In this document: positions 29,664 to 38,666 of the stretch, one piece after another
Layout of the letters: each line of letters begins with the position of its first letter
Position numbering within the stretch: position 1 is the stretch's first letter
Source: Dokdonella immobilis
GTDB taxonomy: Bacteria > Pseudomonadota > Gammaproteobacteria > Xanthomonadales > Rhodanobacteraceae
Direction of reading: 5' to 3'
Assembly (NCBI RefSeq): GCF_900115085.1
Contig: NZ_FOVF01000009.1
Coordinates: forward strand, 1-64,000
DNA: 64,000 nucleotides
Made by a program: the position numbers and the translations under genes
Notes under the pieces: model-generated
Database searches by the model: none
What the model was told of the DNA's origin: nothing
The model's input: the letters and a program-made list of their open reading frames with translations, nothing else

Positions 29664-31256
29664 ATGCGCGCTGAGGTCCGTTCGCGCTGGCTCTCCGGTG
29701 GCGACGTCAACGGTTTTTTCGGCCTCGTCGTGGACAACCTGTCGATCCTCGGCTTCATCGCCACGGCATTGATCGGCATCTACGGCTTTCCGGCCGAGAT
29801 CGTCTTCACGCGCATGTTCCCGGGCACCGCGTTCGGCGTGCTGGTCGGCAACCTGATCTACGCGCGCATGGCGGCCAACCTGGCTCGACGTGAGAACCGC
29901 GAAACGGTCACCGCGATGCCACTCGGACTCGACGCCCCGACCAGCATCGGCATGGCCCTGCTCGTGCTCGGTCCGGCCTATGTCGGCTTCCACGAACGCG
30001 CCGGCTACGACCCTGCAACCGCGGCAATCATGACCTGGCAGCTCGGCATGGCCTCGCTGGTGGTCATGGGCCTGTTCAAGTTCGTCCTTTCCTTCTTCGG
30101 CGATCTCGTGCAGAAGCACGTGCCCCGCGCCGGACTGCTCGGCTCGATTGCCGGCATCGCCCTGATGCTGATCGGCTTCCTGCCGCTGGTCGAGATCCTG
30201 CGCATGCCGGTGGTCGGTCTTGCCGGACTCGGCATCGTGCTCTACGCGCTGATCGGCAAGGGCCGCCTGCCATTCGCGATGCCGGGCGTGCTGGCGGCAT
30301 TCCTGGTCGCCGCCCTGCTCTATTTCGGACTCGGCGCGGGCGGCCTTCTCGGCAGCGCATATCATGCGCCGGCTCCCTGGCAGTTCCGCTTCGCCCTGCC
30401 CCTGCCCGGCACCGGTTTCATGGATGGTCTGCCGCTGACGATTCCCTATCTGCCTTTGCTGCTGCCGTTTGGCCTGCTCATGGTCGTCGGCGGCATCAAC
30501 GTCAGCGAAAGCGCTCGCGCCGCCGGCGACGACTACCCGACCCGCAATATCCTGCTCGCCGAATCGTTCTCGACCCTCATCGCCGGTGTCTGCGGCGGCG
30601 TGGCCCAGACCACGCCCTACATCGGCCAGCCTGCCTACAAGGCCATGGGCGCACGGATCAGCTATGTGGTCCTGACCGGATTGTTCATCGGCCTCGGCGG
30701 CATCTTCGGTTACCTCTCCGACATCGTCGAGACACTGCCCTTCGCCGTACTCGCGCCGATCCTCGTCTTCGTCGCGATCAGCATCATGACCCAGGCCTTC
30801 GAGGCAACCCCGGCGCGCCACGCGGCGGCCGTGGTCGTCGCGTTCTTTCCGGCGATCGCTCGCCTGCTCGCCATCAAGCTCGGCGATCCGGCCATTGTCG
30901 ATGCGGCGCGCTTCGAGGGGTTGTTCAACGACAGCAGCCGCGGCATCTCCGAAGTCGCCACGATCGTCGTCCTCGGCAACGGTTTCATCATCACCTCGAT
31001 GATCTGGGCCAGCTTCGTGGTCGCCCTGATCGACGGTCGTTTGCGCCGCGCTGCGGCTATCCTCCTGCTCGGTGCCGTGCTGACCCTGTTCGGCGTCATT
31101 CATTCGGTGCTGCCATCGGGCGGCGTCTACCTGCCGACGGGCCTGGCCGGATCACTGCGCCCGATCATGGGCCAGTTCAGCGCGGCCTATGCCGTGCTGG
31201 CGCTGCTGGTGTTCCTGCTGTCGTTGCAGCGCGCGGGCCGCAACCAAGGACCCTGA
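29664..31256 (+). CDS. NCS2-like (nucleobase/ascorbate) permease family protein
   Basis: An inner membrane transporter of 530 residues with about 12-14 predicted helices. The start at 29664 (MRAEVRSRWLSGGDVNGFF) has AGGGA seven bases upstream; ATGs at 29619 and 29640 are possible but lack a site. Blocks such as MPLGLDAPTSIGMALLVLGPAY, GGINVSESARAAGDDYPTRN and GGVAQTTPYIGQPAYKAMGA resemble xanthine/uracil permeases of the SulP-like fold. The substrate is unknown. It follows a TonB-dependent receptor gene. Confidence 0.75.
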   Translation: MRAEVRSRWLSGGDVNGFFGLVVDNLSILGFIATALIGIYGFPAEIVFTRMFPGTAFGVLVGNLIYARMAANLARRENRETVTAMPLGLDAPTSIGMALLVLGPAYVGFHERAGYDPATAAIMTWQLGMASLVVMGLFKFVLSFFGDLVQKHVPRAGLLGSIAGIALMLIGFLPLVEILRMPVVGLAGLGIVLYALIGKGRLPFAMPGVLAAFLVAALLYFGLGAGGLLGSAYHAPAPWQFRFALPLPGTGFMDGLPLTIPYLPLLLPFGLLMVVGGINVSESARAAGDDYPTRNILLAESFSTLIAGVCGGVAQTTPYIGQPAYKAMGARISYVVLTGLFIGLGGIFGYLSDIVETLPFAVLAPILVFVAISIMTQAFEATPARHAAAVVVAFFPAIARLLAIKLGDPAIVDAARFEGLFNDSSRGISEVATIVVLGNGFIITSMIWASFVVALIDGRLRRAAAILLLGAVLTLFGVIHSVLPSGGVYLPTGLAGSLRPIMGQFSAAYAVLALLVFLLSLQRAGRNQGP

Positions 31257-31297
31257 TCCGGCAGCGGACCGGACCCAGGTCGCCCTGCGGCAATCGT

Positions 31298-32209
31298 TCA
31301 GCCCGCCTTGACCAGCAGATGCTTGGCCAGTTGCCCGTGCAATTGGCCGATTCCGCGCACGATGTGGAGCATGACGAAGAACAGCAGCACGCCGCCAACG
31401 AACACGAATGGCAGGCTCCACAGCGGTGCCGACCAGGTCACGTAGTCGCCGTCCACCATGACGATGCCACTGCCGTACGGACTGAACAGGTGCACGAACG
31501 GAGCCAGGGTCAGGCCGATCGCGAATGAGAAACCGATCGTGACGATGCAGAAGTAGAGGACACCGAGCGGCATCATCAGCAACATGTAGAACAGCGTGCT
31601 CCAGGTCCTGGGATCGGTGAACATCGCGCCGATACGCTGCCAGATCGATCCGCCGGGCTGCATCGCCTGGGGCCTGCGTGGCATGCGCACGCCGAGCATG
31701 GCCTCGACGATCTTGCCCTCGACGAAGGACAGGGCGCGCACCGTGGCGAAGAACAGGATGATGAACGGGATGCCGATGATCAGGATGGCGAAGCCCGCCG
31801 ACATGCCGAGGCCGGCCACGACCCAGGTGAAGTAGAAGATGCCGGTGGCCAGGGTCAGGACCATGTAGAACAGGGCCAGGTAGGCACGCGGGTCGACCGC
31901 GACGCCGAAGAATCGGGCCAGCAGGGATTTTTCGGCGACCGGTTGGCGCCGGCGCGGCCGCAGTGCCTGCTCGACTTCGCCTTCCTTGACCCTATAGATC
32001 TCGGCGACCTCGTCAGGCGCGCCGTAGCTCGTCGCGACCCTCGCCAGCATGGCCGCCTCGTCGAGTTCGGGATGTTCGGCCAGTTCGGCGCGCAGATGCT
32101 CTTCGGCATCGTACAGGGCGTCCTGGATCATCGCCGGATCGGCGCCGCGCAAGGCGGAGCGCAACTGGTCGAGATACTCGGGGATGGTCCTTGGGATGGC
32201 TTGGCTCAT
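31298..32209 (-). CDS. DUF1700/sensor-domain membrane protein
   Basis: A 303-residue protein. The N-terminal 90 residues are soluble and helical (TIPEYLDQLRSALRGADPA...EVAEIYRVKEG), like DUF1700 regions that commonly accompany PadR regulators. The rest holds two similar membrane modules, each starting with a DPRAYLALFYMV/DPRTWSTLFYML segment, a pattern of the putative sensor domain family. Its ATG overlaps the padR stop (ATGA). It may be a PadR-controlled envelope stress component; this is inference from gene pairing. Confidence 0.75.
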   Translation of the reverse strand: MSQAIPRTIPEYLDQLRSALRGADPAMIQDALYDAEEHLRAELAEHPELDEAAMLARVATSYGAPDEVAEIYRVKEGEVEQALRPRRRQPVAEKSLLARFFGVAVDPRAYLALFYMVLTLATGIFYFTWVVAGLGMSAGFAILIIGIPFIILFFATVRALSFVEGKIVEAMLGVRMPRRPQAMQPGGSIWQRIGAMFTDPRTWSTLFYMLLMMPLGVLYFCIVTIGFSFAIGLTLAPFVHLFSPYGSGIVMVDGDYVTWSAPLWSLPFVFVGGVLLFFVMLHIVRGIGQLHGQLAKHLLVKAG

Positions 32210-32598
32210 GATTTCGCCCCTCGCGAAGTGTTGCGTTCCAGCACGCTGTCGACGAAGTCCCGCGTCGTCGCCCAGCTTGCGATCCATTGTTTGAGCACGG
32301 CGCGTCCGAGCTCGGTGATGCGGTAATAGCGGCGCGGCGGGCCGGCCACCGAAGGTTCGACCTCGCTGTCGAGCAGGCCGGCGGCGCTGAGATTGCGCAG
32401 CACCGGATACAGGGCACTCTGCTTGCCGGCCAGCACGCCCTCGCCGCCGTCGGCCAGTCGCTTGGCGATCAGGTAGCCATACATGGGCTCCTCGGCCCCG
32501 GCCAACACGGCCAGCAGGACCAGCGAAACCGAGCCGGCGGAGAGCTCCTTCTCGAACTTCTTCAGGTGGCTTTCGAGCTCGGTCACGACTGCTGCCAT
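32206..32598 (-). CDS. PadR family transcriptional regulator
   Basis: A 130-residue winged-helix regulator. The N-terminal helix (TELESHLKKFEKELSAG) is followed by the PadR wing fold: SLVLLAVLAGAEEPMYGYLIAKRL, SALYPVLRNLSAAGLL and a beta-hairpin GPPRRYYRITELG. Pairs by overlap with a membrane protein gene, a standard PadR arrangement in which the regulator represses its own operon. A 12-bp perfect palindrome lies six bases before the ATG. Confidence 0.92.
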   Translation of the reverse strand: MAAVVTELESHLKKFEKELSAGSVSLVLLAVLAGAEEPMYGYLIAKRLADGGEGVLAGKQSALYPVLRNLSAAGLLDSEVEPSVAGPPRRYYRITELGRAVLKQWIASWATTRDFVDSVLERNTSRGAKS

Positions 32599-32603
32599 TC
32601 ATT

Positions 32604-32615
32604 ACGCTATAGCGT
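32604..32615. promoter_or_regulatory. Candidate PadR operator: perfect palindrome ACGCTATAGCGT
   Basis: The 12-bp palindrome starts six bases upstream of the padR ATG and is flanked by CATTCA (32596-32601) and TGAATG (32616-32621). Position suggests autoregulation. The site overlaps where a ribosome-binding site would be, and no strong Shine-Dalgarno sequence is visible. Confidence 0.45.
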
Positions 32616-32729
32616 TGAATGGATCATAGTGTTTACTTCGCACTAGTGAATGCGCCGGAAGTCATGGGCGCGCAACGGTGTCGGAGCGGCTAGTCTTGTC
32701 GCTTCTTCCCTTCCAGGTCGCGAGCTGCC

Positions 32730-33728
32730 ATGCCGATTCCCGCCAGTCCGGTGTCCATGACATCCCATTTCCAGTCCGCCGCCAGCACAAGCGGGCGTCG
32801 CCGGGCCATCCGCCGGCGACTTGCGCGCTGTGCCCTGGTCCTCCTCTGCATGGCCAGCGTCGGCCTGCTCCACGCGGCCGAGGCGACGGCGAAAAAACCG
32901 ACCATGCAGCAGGTGCTGGACTCCTCGAAGCCGGCCGACTGGCGACCGCTGGACCCGGCCAACACGCTGTACATGGAACTGCCCGGCGGTCGTGTCGTGA
33001 TCGAACTGGCGACGCAGTTCGCTCCGCTGCATGCAGCCAACATCCGCACTCTGGTCAGGCAGAAGTATTTCGATGGGCTGGCGATCCTGCGCGTGCAGGA
33101 CAATTTCGTCACCCAATGGGGCGACCCGAACGCCGAAGACACCGCCAAGGCGCGGCCTCTCGGCGACGCCCGCGCAAGCCTGCCGGCGGAGTTCAGTCGT
33201 CCGGCCCAGGGACTTGCCTTCACACGCCTGCCGGACGGCGATGTCTATGCCCCCGACGTCGGATTCTCGGACGGCTTTCCGGCCGCGCGCGACCCGAAAT
33301 CCGGCCAGGCCTGGCTGGCGCACTGCTACGGCATGGTCGGCGCCGGGCGCGGCAACGAGGCCGAATCGGGCAGCGGCGCTGAACTCTATGTCGTGATCGG
33401 CCATGCGCCGCGCCAGCTCGATCGCAACATCGCGACGGTCGGGCGCGTTGTCCGCGGCATGGACCTGCTGGCAGCGCTGCCGCGCGGCAGCGGCCCCGCC
33501 GGCTTCTACGAGAAGCGCGAACAGATGCTGCCGATCCGCAGCATCCGCCTGTCCGCCGATGTGGCCGCCGCAGAACGCAGCGACCTCGAGATCCTGCGTA
33601 CCGACACGCCGACCTTCACGGCGCTGGTCGAGTCGCGGCGCAACCGCAGCGACGACTGGTACCTGACCCCGGCCGGCAAGATCGACCTCTGCAACGTGCC
33701 CTTGCCTGTCAGAGAGAAAAAGCGCTGA
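32730..33728 (+). CDS. Cyclophilin-type peptidyl-prolyl cis-trans isomerase, exported
   Basis: A 332-residue protein with a long basic N-terminus and signal segment ([19 protein letters not shown]), probably periplasmic. The cyclophilin fold is recognised from [48 protein letters not shown] and [22 protein letters not shown]. Large insertions distinguish it from small PpiA/PpiB enzymes. Two starts are possible, 32730 and 32757, with no clear ribosome-binding site at either. Confidence 0.87.
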   Translation: MPIPASPVSMTSHFQSAASTSGRRRAIRRRLARCALVLLCMASVGLLHAAEATAKKPTMQQVLDSSKPADWRPLDPANTLYMELPGGRVVIELATQFAPLHAANIRTLVRQKYFDGLAILRVQDNFVTQWGDPNAEDTAKARPLGDARASLPAEFSRPAQGLAFTRLPDGDVYAPDVGFSDGFPAARDPKSGQAWLAHCYGMVGAGRGNEAESGSGAELYVVIGHAPRQLDRNIATVGRVVRGMDLLAALPRGSGPAGFYEKREQMLPIRSIRLSADVAAAERSDLEILRTDTPTFTALVESRRNRSDDWYLTPAGKIDLCNVPLPVREKKR

Positions 33729-33734
33729 CAGGCC

Positions 33735-33850
33735 GGGATTGGAGATTTGGGATTCGAGATTCGGCAAGGCTGGATCCGGAAACCCGGAACTCGACCGCAA
33801 GCGAAACGCTTGTCCGAATCCCCAATCCCCAATCCCGAATCCCGAATCCC
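33735..33850. repeat. Heptad-repeat hairpin D (between convergent genes)
   Basis: Left arm 33735-33762 has four heptads (GGGATTG, GAGATTT, GGGATTC, GAGATTC); right arm 33816-33850 has five complementary ones (GAATCCC or CAATCCC). It fills the gap between the convergent cyclophilin and slyD genes, where it could act as a two-way terminator. Confidence 0.8.
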
Positions 33851-33858
33851 TGCTCCAG

Positions 33859-34341
33859 TCAATGATGATGCCCACCGGCGCCATGCACATGGCCGTGCTG
33901 CAGTTCCTCGGCGCTGGCCTCGCGCACCTCGACCACTTCGACGGCGAAATGCAGGGTCTCGCCGGCGAGCGGATGATTGCCGTCGACGGTGACTTCATCG
34001 CCCTCGATCTCGGTGACGACGACGGCGATCGAACCCTGGCCGGTCTGGGCCTGGAACTGCATGCCGACGGCGAGATCATCGATGCCCTGGAAGGACGTGC
34101 GCGGGACGATCTGGACCAGCTCGTCGATGTAGTCTCCATAGCCCTCTTCGGGTGCGACATCGACATTGAAGCGGTCACCCGCGACATGACCGGCCATCTC
34201 GCGTTCGAGTCCCGGCACGATATTGCCGACCCCGTGCAGGTAGGCGAGTGGCTCGCGTCCTTCGGAGCTGTCGAGCACGTCGCCCGCATCGTTGGTCAGG
34301 GTGTAGTGGAAGGATGCAACGCTGCGTTCCGCAATCTGCAT
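33859..34341 (-). CDS. slyD: FKBP-type peptidyl-prolyl isomerase, SlyD family
   Basis: A 160-residue cytoplasmic isomerase and metallochaperone. The FKBP core starts MQIAERSVASFHYTLTND and has PLAYLHGVGNIVPGLEREM; the insert-in-flap domain carries APEEGYGDYIDELVQIVPR. The C-terminus is His-rich (HGHVHGAGGHHH), as in nickel-binding SlyD. GAGG lies six bases before the ATG. Lies downstream of the csp gene, separated by a strong terminator. Confidence 0.95.
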   Translation of the reverse strand: MQIAERSVASFHYTLTNDAGDVLDSSEGREPLAYLHGVGNIVPGLEREMAGHVAGDRFNVDVAPEEGYGDYIDELVQIVPRTSFQGIDDLAVGMQFQAQTGQGSIAVVVTEIEGDEVTVDGNHPLAGETLHFAVEVVEVREASAEELQHGHVHGAGGHHH

Positions 34342-34365
34342 GGAATACCTCGGTAATCTTGAAAG

Positions 34366-34395
34366 AAAAAAAACCCCGGGCGCGAGCGCCCGGGG
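34366..34395 (-). terminator. Rho-independent terminator of the cold-shock gene
   Basis: On the minus strand, a 10-bp perfect GC stem (CCCCGGGCGC and GCGCCCGGGG) with a tight loop is followed by eight T residues. It starts 24 bases after the csp stop codon and ends before slyD. Confidence 0.93.
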
Positions 34396-34419
34396 TCGGC
34401 GTGGATGATCGAAGGACGA

Positions 34420-34629
34420 TCAGTCAGCGCGTACGGCTTCGGCCTGGGGTCCCTTCGGGCCCTGGGTCACGGTGAAGCTGACTTTCTGACCTTCGGCGAG
34501 CGACTTGAAACCGCTGCCTTCGATCGAACGGAAATGCACGAATACGTCAGGACCGGACTCACGCGTGATGAATCCGAAACCCTTGGCGTCGTTGAACCAT
34601 TTGACAGTGCCGTTTTCGCGTTCAGACAT
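34420..34629 (-). CDS. Cold-shock domain protein (CspA family)
   Basis: A 69-residue single-domain RNA chaperone. RNA-binding motifs RNP1 (KGFGFI) and RNP2 (VFVHF) are both intact. It is followed by a strong intrinsic terminator. The 249-base gap upstream to hisIE holds no gene; a long 5' leader, common for csp mRNAs, would fit there, but no promoter was assigned with confidence. Whether it is cold-induced cannot be told from sequence. Confidence 0.96.
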   Translation of the reverse strand: MSERENGTVKWFNDAKGFGFITRESGPDVFVHFRSIEGSGFKSLAEGQKVSFTVTQGPKGPQAEAVRAD

Positions 34630-34878
34630 GGCTTGATCCTTGAACAGTTGAAACATGATGGAGTGCGCGAATCCAGGGATTCGTCGCGGGTACTGGGTGT
34701 GCAAGGAGGAAGTAGCGAGACGCGGCAAACAGGCAGATCACAGGATCAGCTGTGCCCATGTCACGATGCATTGTGACTCCGGCATACACAGTGCGGCGAA
34801 GTTTACGCGAGGTCTTGCACAAATGCGAATATTCCGATAGGACCGGTTTGCCGGTGCGTTCGGGCGGGTCGGGAGCGC

Positions 34879-35520
34879 TCAGTCCGGGCCGGTTTCAGGG
34901 CCCGATCCGGGATGTCGGCGGGCCAGAATGGCCACGACCTGGGCCAGATCGAGGTTGCGCGCGCGCAACAGCACGAGCAGATGGAAGATCAGGTCGGCCG
35001 ACTCGCCGAGCAGCGAGGCGTCGTCCTCGACCACGGCCGCCAGCGCCGTCTCGACGCCCTCCTCGCCGACCTTCTGCGCGATCGCGCGCAGGCCCGAATC
35101 GAACAGGCGTGTCGTGTAGCTGTGCGCGGGCCGGTCGATCGCACGCCGGGCGACCAGGGCGTCGAGCGCATCGAGAAAGGCCAGCGGCAACGGCCGGGCA
35201 TCGGCAAAGCAGGTCGGCGTGCCGGTGTGGCAGACCGGTCCGGTCGGCTCGGCGCGGACCAGCACGGCATCCCCATCGCAGTCGATGTGCAGGGACTTCA
35301 GCAGCAGGTGGTTTCCCGAGGATTCACCCTTGGTCCAGAGGCGCTGCCGGCTGCGGCTGAAGAAGGTCACCTTGCCGCTTTCACGGGTGGCCGCCATGGC
35401 CTCCGGCGACATGTAGCCGAGCATGAGGACCTCGCCGCTGCGCCAATGCTGGGCCACGGCCGGAACCAGTCCCTCCATCCTGACCCAGTCGATGCCTTGT
35501 GGAGGGGTATCGCTGTTCAT
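34879..35520 (-). CDS. hisI: Bifunctional phosphoribosyl-AMP cyclohydrolase / phosphoribosyl-ATP pyrophosphatase
   Basis: HisIE fusion catalysing the second and third steps of histidine synthesis. In 213 residues the N-terminal HisI domain (about 1-115) has [29 protein letters not shown] and the metal-binding [19 protein letters not shown]. The C-terminal HisE domain (about 120-205) has [17 protein letters not shown] and [13 protein letters not shown]. The ATG at 35520 overlaps the hisF stop (ATGA). Last gene of the his operon. Confidence 0.96.
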   Translation of the reverse strand: MNSDTPPQGIDWVRMEGLVPAVAQHWRSGEVLMLGYMSPEAMAATRESGKVTFFSRSRQRLWTKGESSGNHLLLKSLHIDCDGDAVLVRAEPTGPVCHTGTPTCFADARPLPLAFLDALDALVARRAIDRPAHSYTTRLFDSGLRAIAQKVGEEGVETALAAVVEDDASLLGESADLIFHLLVLLRARNLDLAQVVAILARRHPGSGPETGPD

Positions 35521-36287
35521 GGCCGCACCTCCACCTGGCTGTCGGCCAGGCATCGTTTCAGGTCCGGAATGCGGATGGCTCCGGAATGGAAGACGCTGGC
35601 CGCCAATGCGGCGTCGGCGTCGGCGAGCCGGAACACCTCGAGGAAATGCCCGGGGTTGCCGGCACCGCCCGAGGCGACGAGCGGAACTCCGCAGCACGAC
35701 CTCACCGCAGCGAGCTGCTCGATGTCGTAGCCGCAGCGCACGCCGTCGGCATCCATGCAGTTGAGGACGATCTCGCCGGCTCCGCGCCGCTGCACCTCGA
35801 CAACCCAGTCGAGCGTGCGCCGGGCCAGCGCCTGCATGCGCCCGGGATCGCCCGTGTACTGGCGCACCCGCCACTCGCCATCGTCCTCGCGCAGGCTGTC
35901 GATGCCGACGACGACGCACTGCACGCCGAAGGCAGCGGCCAGTTCGTCGATCAGCGACGGCCGCTCCAGCGCCGGCGAATTGATCGAGATCTTGTCGGCC
36001 CCGGCATGCAGGACCTGGCGCGCCGCATCGACGTCGCGGATGCCACCGGCGACACAGAATGGAATGTCGATGACCCGGGCCACGCGTTCGACCCAGGCGC
36101 GATCGACGCTGCGCCCTTGCGGACTCGCCGTAATGTCGTAGAAGACCAGTTCGTCGGCGCCTTCGTCGCGATAGCGCAGGGCCAGGTCGACGATGTCGCC
36201 GACCACGGCGTGGTCGCGGAAGCGCACGCCCTTGACGACCTTGCCGTCGCGTACGTCGAGGCAGGGAATCAGGCGCCGGGTCAGCAT
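35517..36287 (-). CDS. hisF: Imidazole glycerol phosphate synthase subunit HisF
   Basis: TIM-barrel cyclase subunit that, with HisH-derived ammonia, makes imidazole glycerol phosphate and AICAR. The 256-residue protein opens [20 protein letters not shown] with the catalytic Asp, and has [20 protein letters not shown], the second catalytic Asp in [14 protein letters not shown] and [12 protein letters not shown] for phosphate binding. Start overlaps hisA by seven bases, end overlaps hisIE. Confidence 0.97.
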   Translation of the reverse strand: MLTRRLIPCLDVRDGKVVKGVRFRDHAVVGDIVDLALRYRDEGADELVFYDITASPQGRSVDRAWVERVARVIDIPFCVAGGIRDVDAARQVLHAGADKISINSPALERPSLIDELAAAFGVQCVVVGIDSLREDDGEWRVRQYTGDPGRMQALARRTLDWVVEVQRRGAGEIVLNCMDADGVRCGYDIEQLAAVRSCCGVPLVASGGAGNPGHFLEVFRLADADAALAASVFHSGAIRIPDLKRCLADSQVEVRP

Positions 36288-37006
36288 GCGAGGGCGTCGC
36301 CGAGATCAAGACGTCCTTCGAGCAGGCTGCGACCGAGGATCACGGCGGCCGCGATTCCCTGCAGGGATCGCAGGTCATCGAGATCGCGCACGCCGCCGGA
36401 GGCCTGCACCTGCATCGACGGCGCAACCTGCGCAAGGTGCCGGTAGAGCTCGAGGTTCGGCCCCGACAGCATGCCGTCGCGCGCGATGTCGGTGCACAGC
36501 AGGTGGCGTGCGCCGGCGCCGGCGTAACGTGGTGCGAGTTCGTCGAGCAGGACACCGGCGGTTTCGGTCCAGCCGGCGACGGGCAGGCTCCAGCCGGCGT
36601 CCGAACGCCGCGTGTCGAGGGCGACGACGATGCGGTCGGCGCCATGCCGGGCGATCCATTCGCTGACCAGCGCCGGTTGCCTGACCGCAATGCTGCCGAC
36701 CACGACGCGGCGCACGCCGATATCCAGCAGCCTGCGCAGGCCCGCCTCGTCGCGCACGCCACCACCGGCCTGGACTTCGAGGCCCAGGCGGACCAGTCCC
36801 TCGAGGACCTTGAAGTTCTCGAAGCCGCCGTCGCGCGCGCCGTCGAGGTCGACCACGTGCAGCCAGCGCGCCCCGATGTCGCGATAGCGACGGCCCTGCT
36901 CGAGGGCATCGATGGCGTAGCCGGTCTCGCGTGCGTAGTCGCCCTGGCGCAGGCGCACGACGCGACCACCGCGCAGGTCGAGGGCAGGAATGATCTCGAT
37001 GTTCAT
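36281..37006 (-). CDS. hisA: ProFAR isomerase HisA
   Basis: Amadori isomerase of histidine synthesis, a TIM barrel of 241 residues. Catalytic Asp residues are in [15 protein letters not shown] and [16 protein letters not shown]; phosphate-binding loops are [13 protein letters not shown] and [13 protein letters not shown]. Overlaps hisH at its start and hisF at its end, as expected for a tightly coupled operon. Confidence 0.97.
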   Translation of the reverse strand: MNIEIIPALDLRGGRVVRLRQGDYARETGYAIDALEQGRRYRDIGARWLHVVDLDGARDGGFENFKVLEGLVRLGLEVQAGGGVRDEAGLRRLLDIGVRRVVVGSIAVRQPALVSEWIARHGADRIVVALDTRRSDAGWSLPVAGWTETAGVLLDELAPRYAGAGARHLLCTDIARDGMLSGPNLELYRHLAQVAPSMQVQASGGVRDLDDLRSLQGIAAAVILGRSLLEGRLDLGDALAC

Positions 37007-37602
37007 ATGCCGAGGAAGTTCCTGAGCAGCCGCGCACCGACCGCGGCCGAGCGCTCGGGATGGAACTGCATGCCATGGAAATTGCGATGACGCACGACCG
37101 CTGCGATGGCAGTGCCGTAGTCAGTGCTGGCCAGGGTGTGCGCACCGCTGGCAACGGCGTAGCTGTGCACGAAATAGGCGTGCGCATCAGCGCCAATGCC
37201 GGCCAGCAGCGGATCATCGGCAAGCACATCGAGCCGGTTCCAGCCCATATGCGGAACGCGTCGCTGCGCATCGCCCTCGATCCGGCGCACCTGCCCGGGG
37301 ACGATGCCGAGGCAGGTCGTATCGCCTTCCCCGGAATGCTCGAACAGCAGTTGCATGCCAAGGCAGACACCGAGCACGGGCTGGCTCAATCCGCGCAGCA
37401 CGTCGATGAGGCCGGCCTCGCGCAAGCGCTGCATACCGGGGCCGGCAGCACCGACCCCGGGCAGGATCACGTGCGTTGCGCCTGCGATCCTTTGCGCGTC
37501 GCCACTAACTTCCGCACCGACACCGAGGCGCTCCAGCGCGTAGCGCACCGAGCCCATGTTGGTGCCGCCGGCATCGACCAGAACCACGTCGAGCGCGTTC
37601 AC
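37003..37602 (-). CDS. hisH: Imidazole glycerol phosphate synthase subunit HisH
   Basis: Glutamine amidotransferase subunit that supplies ammonia to HisF. Class I amidotransferase triad: C80 in GVCLGMQLLFE, and the His and Glu in MQFHPERSA near the C-terminus. The 199 residues are normal in length. Starts within the hisB stop (ATGA) and ends over the hisA start. Confidence 0.97.
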   Translation of the reverse strand: MNALDVVLVDAGGTNMGSVRYALERLGVGAEVSGDAQRIAGATHVILPGVGAAGPGMQRLREAGLIDVLRGLSQPVLGVCLGMQLLFEHSGEGDTTCLGIVPGQVRRIEGDAQRRVPHMGWNRLDVLADDPLLAGIGADAHAYFVHSYAVASGAHTLASTDYGTAIAAVVRHRNFHGMQFHPERSAAVGARLLRNFLGI

Positions 37603-38666
37603 AGCACACCCTTGGTGCTCGGCAGGTCGTCGCCTTCGATGCGGATAGCCTGGCGCAGGCAGCGCGCGAACGCCTTGAAGCTGGCCTCGACCATGTGATG
37701 GGCATTTTCACCGTGCACGCTGAGATGCAGGTTGGCACCCAATGTTTCGCACAGCGAACGGAAGAAGTGCGGGACCAGCTCGGTCGGCATGCCGCCGATC
37801 TGGTCGCGCGGAAAGGCGCCGTTGAACACCAGAAAGGGCCGCCCCGACAGGTCCAGCGCCGCACTGGCCAGGGTCTCGTCCATCGGTAGCGTGAAGCCAT
37901 AGCGGCCGATGCCGCGCTTTTCGCCCAGCGCGCGGCGCAGGGCCTGGCCGAGAGCCAGCGCGCTGTCCTCGACGCTGTGGTGTTCATCGACCCCGGTATC
38001 GCCGGCGCAGTCGAGGCGCAGATCGAATCCGCCATGCTTGGCGATCTGCTCGAGCATGTGGTCGAAAAAGCCGATGCCAGTACGGATCTCCGCGTGCGGC
38101 GGCGCGTCGAGATCGACGCGCACGCGCAGCCGGGTCTCGCGCGTATCACGCGCTACTTCGGCGACGCGCGGTGCGGCGCATAGCGCGTGGGCGACTTCGA
38201 GCCAGCTCATTCCCTGCGCACCGACGCGGAGCCCGCGTACGCCGAGGTTGGCGGCAAACTGCAGGTCGGTGTCGCGATCGCCGACCATGGCCGATTGCGC
38301 GCGGGACCAGCCATCGTCGCCGAGGTAGTGGCGGACCATGCCGATGCCCGGCTTGCGCGTGTCGAGACTCTCATGGGCGAAGCTGCGGTCGATCAGGACC
38401 TCGTGCAGCGCAATGCCCTGCGAAGCGAGGATGCGCAGGAGCAGGTCGTGCGGCCCGCGAAAATCGTCTTCAGGGAAACTCGAGGTGCCGAGACCGTCCT
38501 GGTTGCTGACCATGACGATTTCGTATCCGGCGGCCACGCAACGCAGCAGCGCCGGGATGACACCCGGCATCAGCGAGAACTTCTCGAAACGGTCGATCTG
38601 GCAGTCTTCGGGTTCCTCGATCAGGCAGCCGTCACGATCGACGAAGAGCAGTTTGCGCAGGCTCAC
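37599..38666 (-). CDS. hisB: Bifunctional histidinol-phosphatase / imidazoleglycerol-phosphate dehydratase
   Basis: Catalyses two steps of histidine synthesis. The N-terminal HAD phosphatase (about 1-165) begins LLFVDRDGCLIEEPED with the nucleophilic Asp pair. The C-terminal dehydratase (about 170-355) has GIGFFDHMLEQIAKHGGFD, DEHHSVEDSALALGQAL and HMVEASFKAFARCL with the manganese-binding His residues. The phosphatase fusion is typical of gammaproteobacteria. Overlaps both neighbours by four bases. Confidence 0.96.
   Translation of the reverse strand: MSLRKLLFVDRDGCLIEEPEDCQIDRFEKFSLMPGVIPALLRCVAAGYEIVMVSNQDGLGTSSFPEDDFRGPHDLLLRILASQGIALHEVLIDRSFAHESLDTRKPGIGMVRHYLGDDGWSRAQSAMVGDRDTDLQFAANLGVRGLRVGAQGMSWLEVAHALCAAPRVAEVARDTRETRLRVRVDLDAPPHAEIRTGIGFFDHMLEQIAKHGGFDLRLDCAGDTGVDEHHSVEDSALALGQALRRALGEKRGIGRYGFTLPMDETLASAALDLSGRPFLVFNGAFPRDQIGGMPTELVPHFFRSLCETLGANLHLSVHGENAHHMVEASFKAFARCLRQAIRIEGDDLPSTKGVL

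Noticed and set aside
27341-29779. 812-codon minus-strand frame opposite the TonB-dependent receptor
   Set aside because: Antisense shadow; the plus-strand protein has a full signal peptide, plug and barrel.
34843-34856. ACCGG-TTTG-CCGGT hairpin after hisIE as a terminator
   Set aside because: The stem is only five base pairs and no T-tract follows on the relevant strand.
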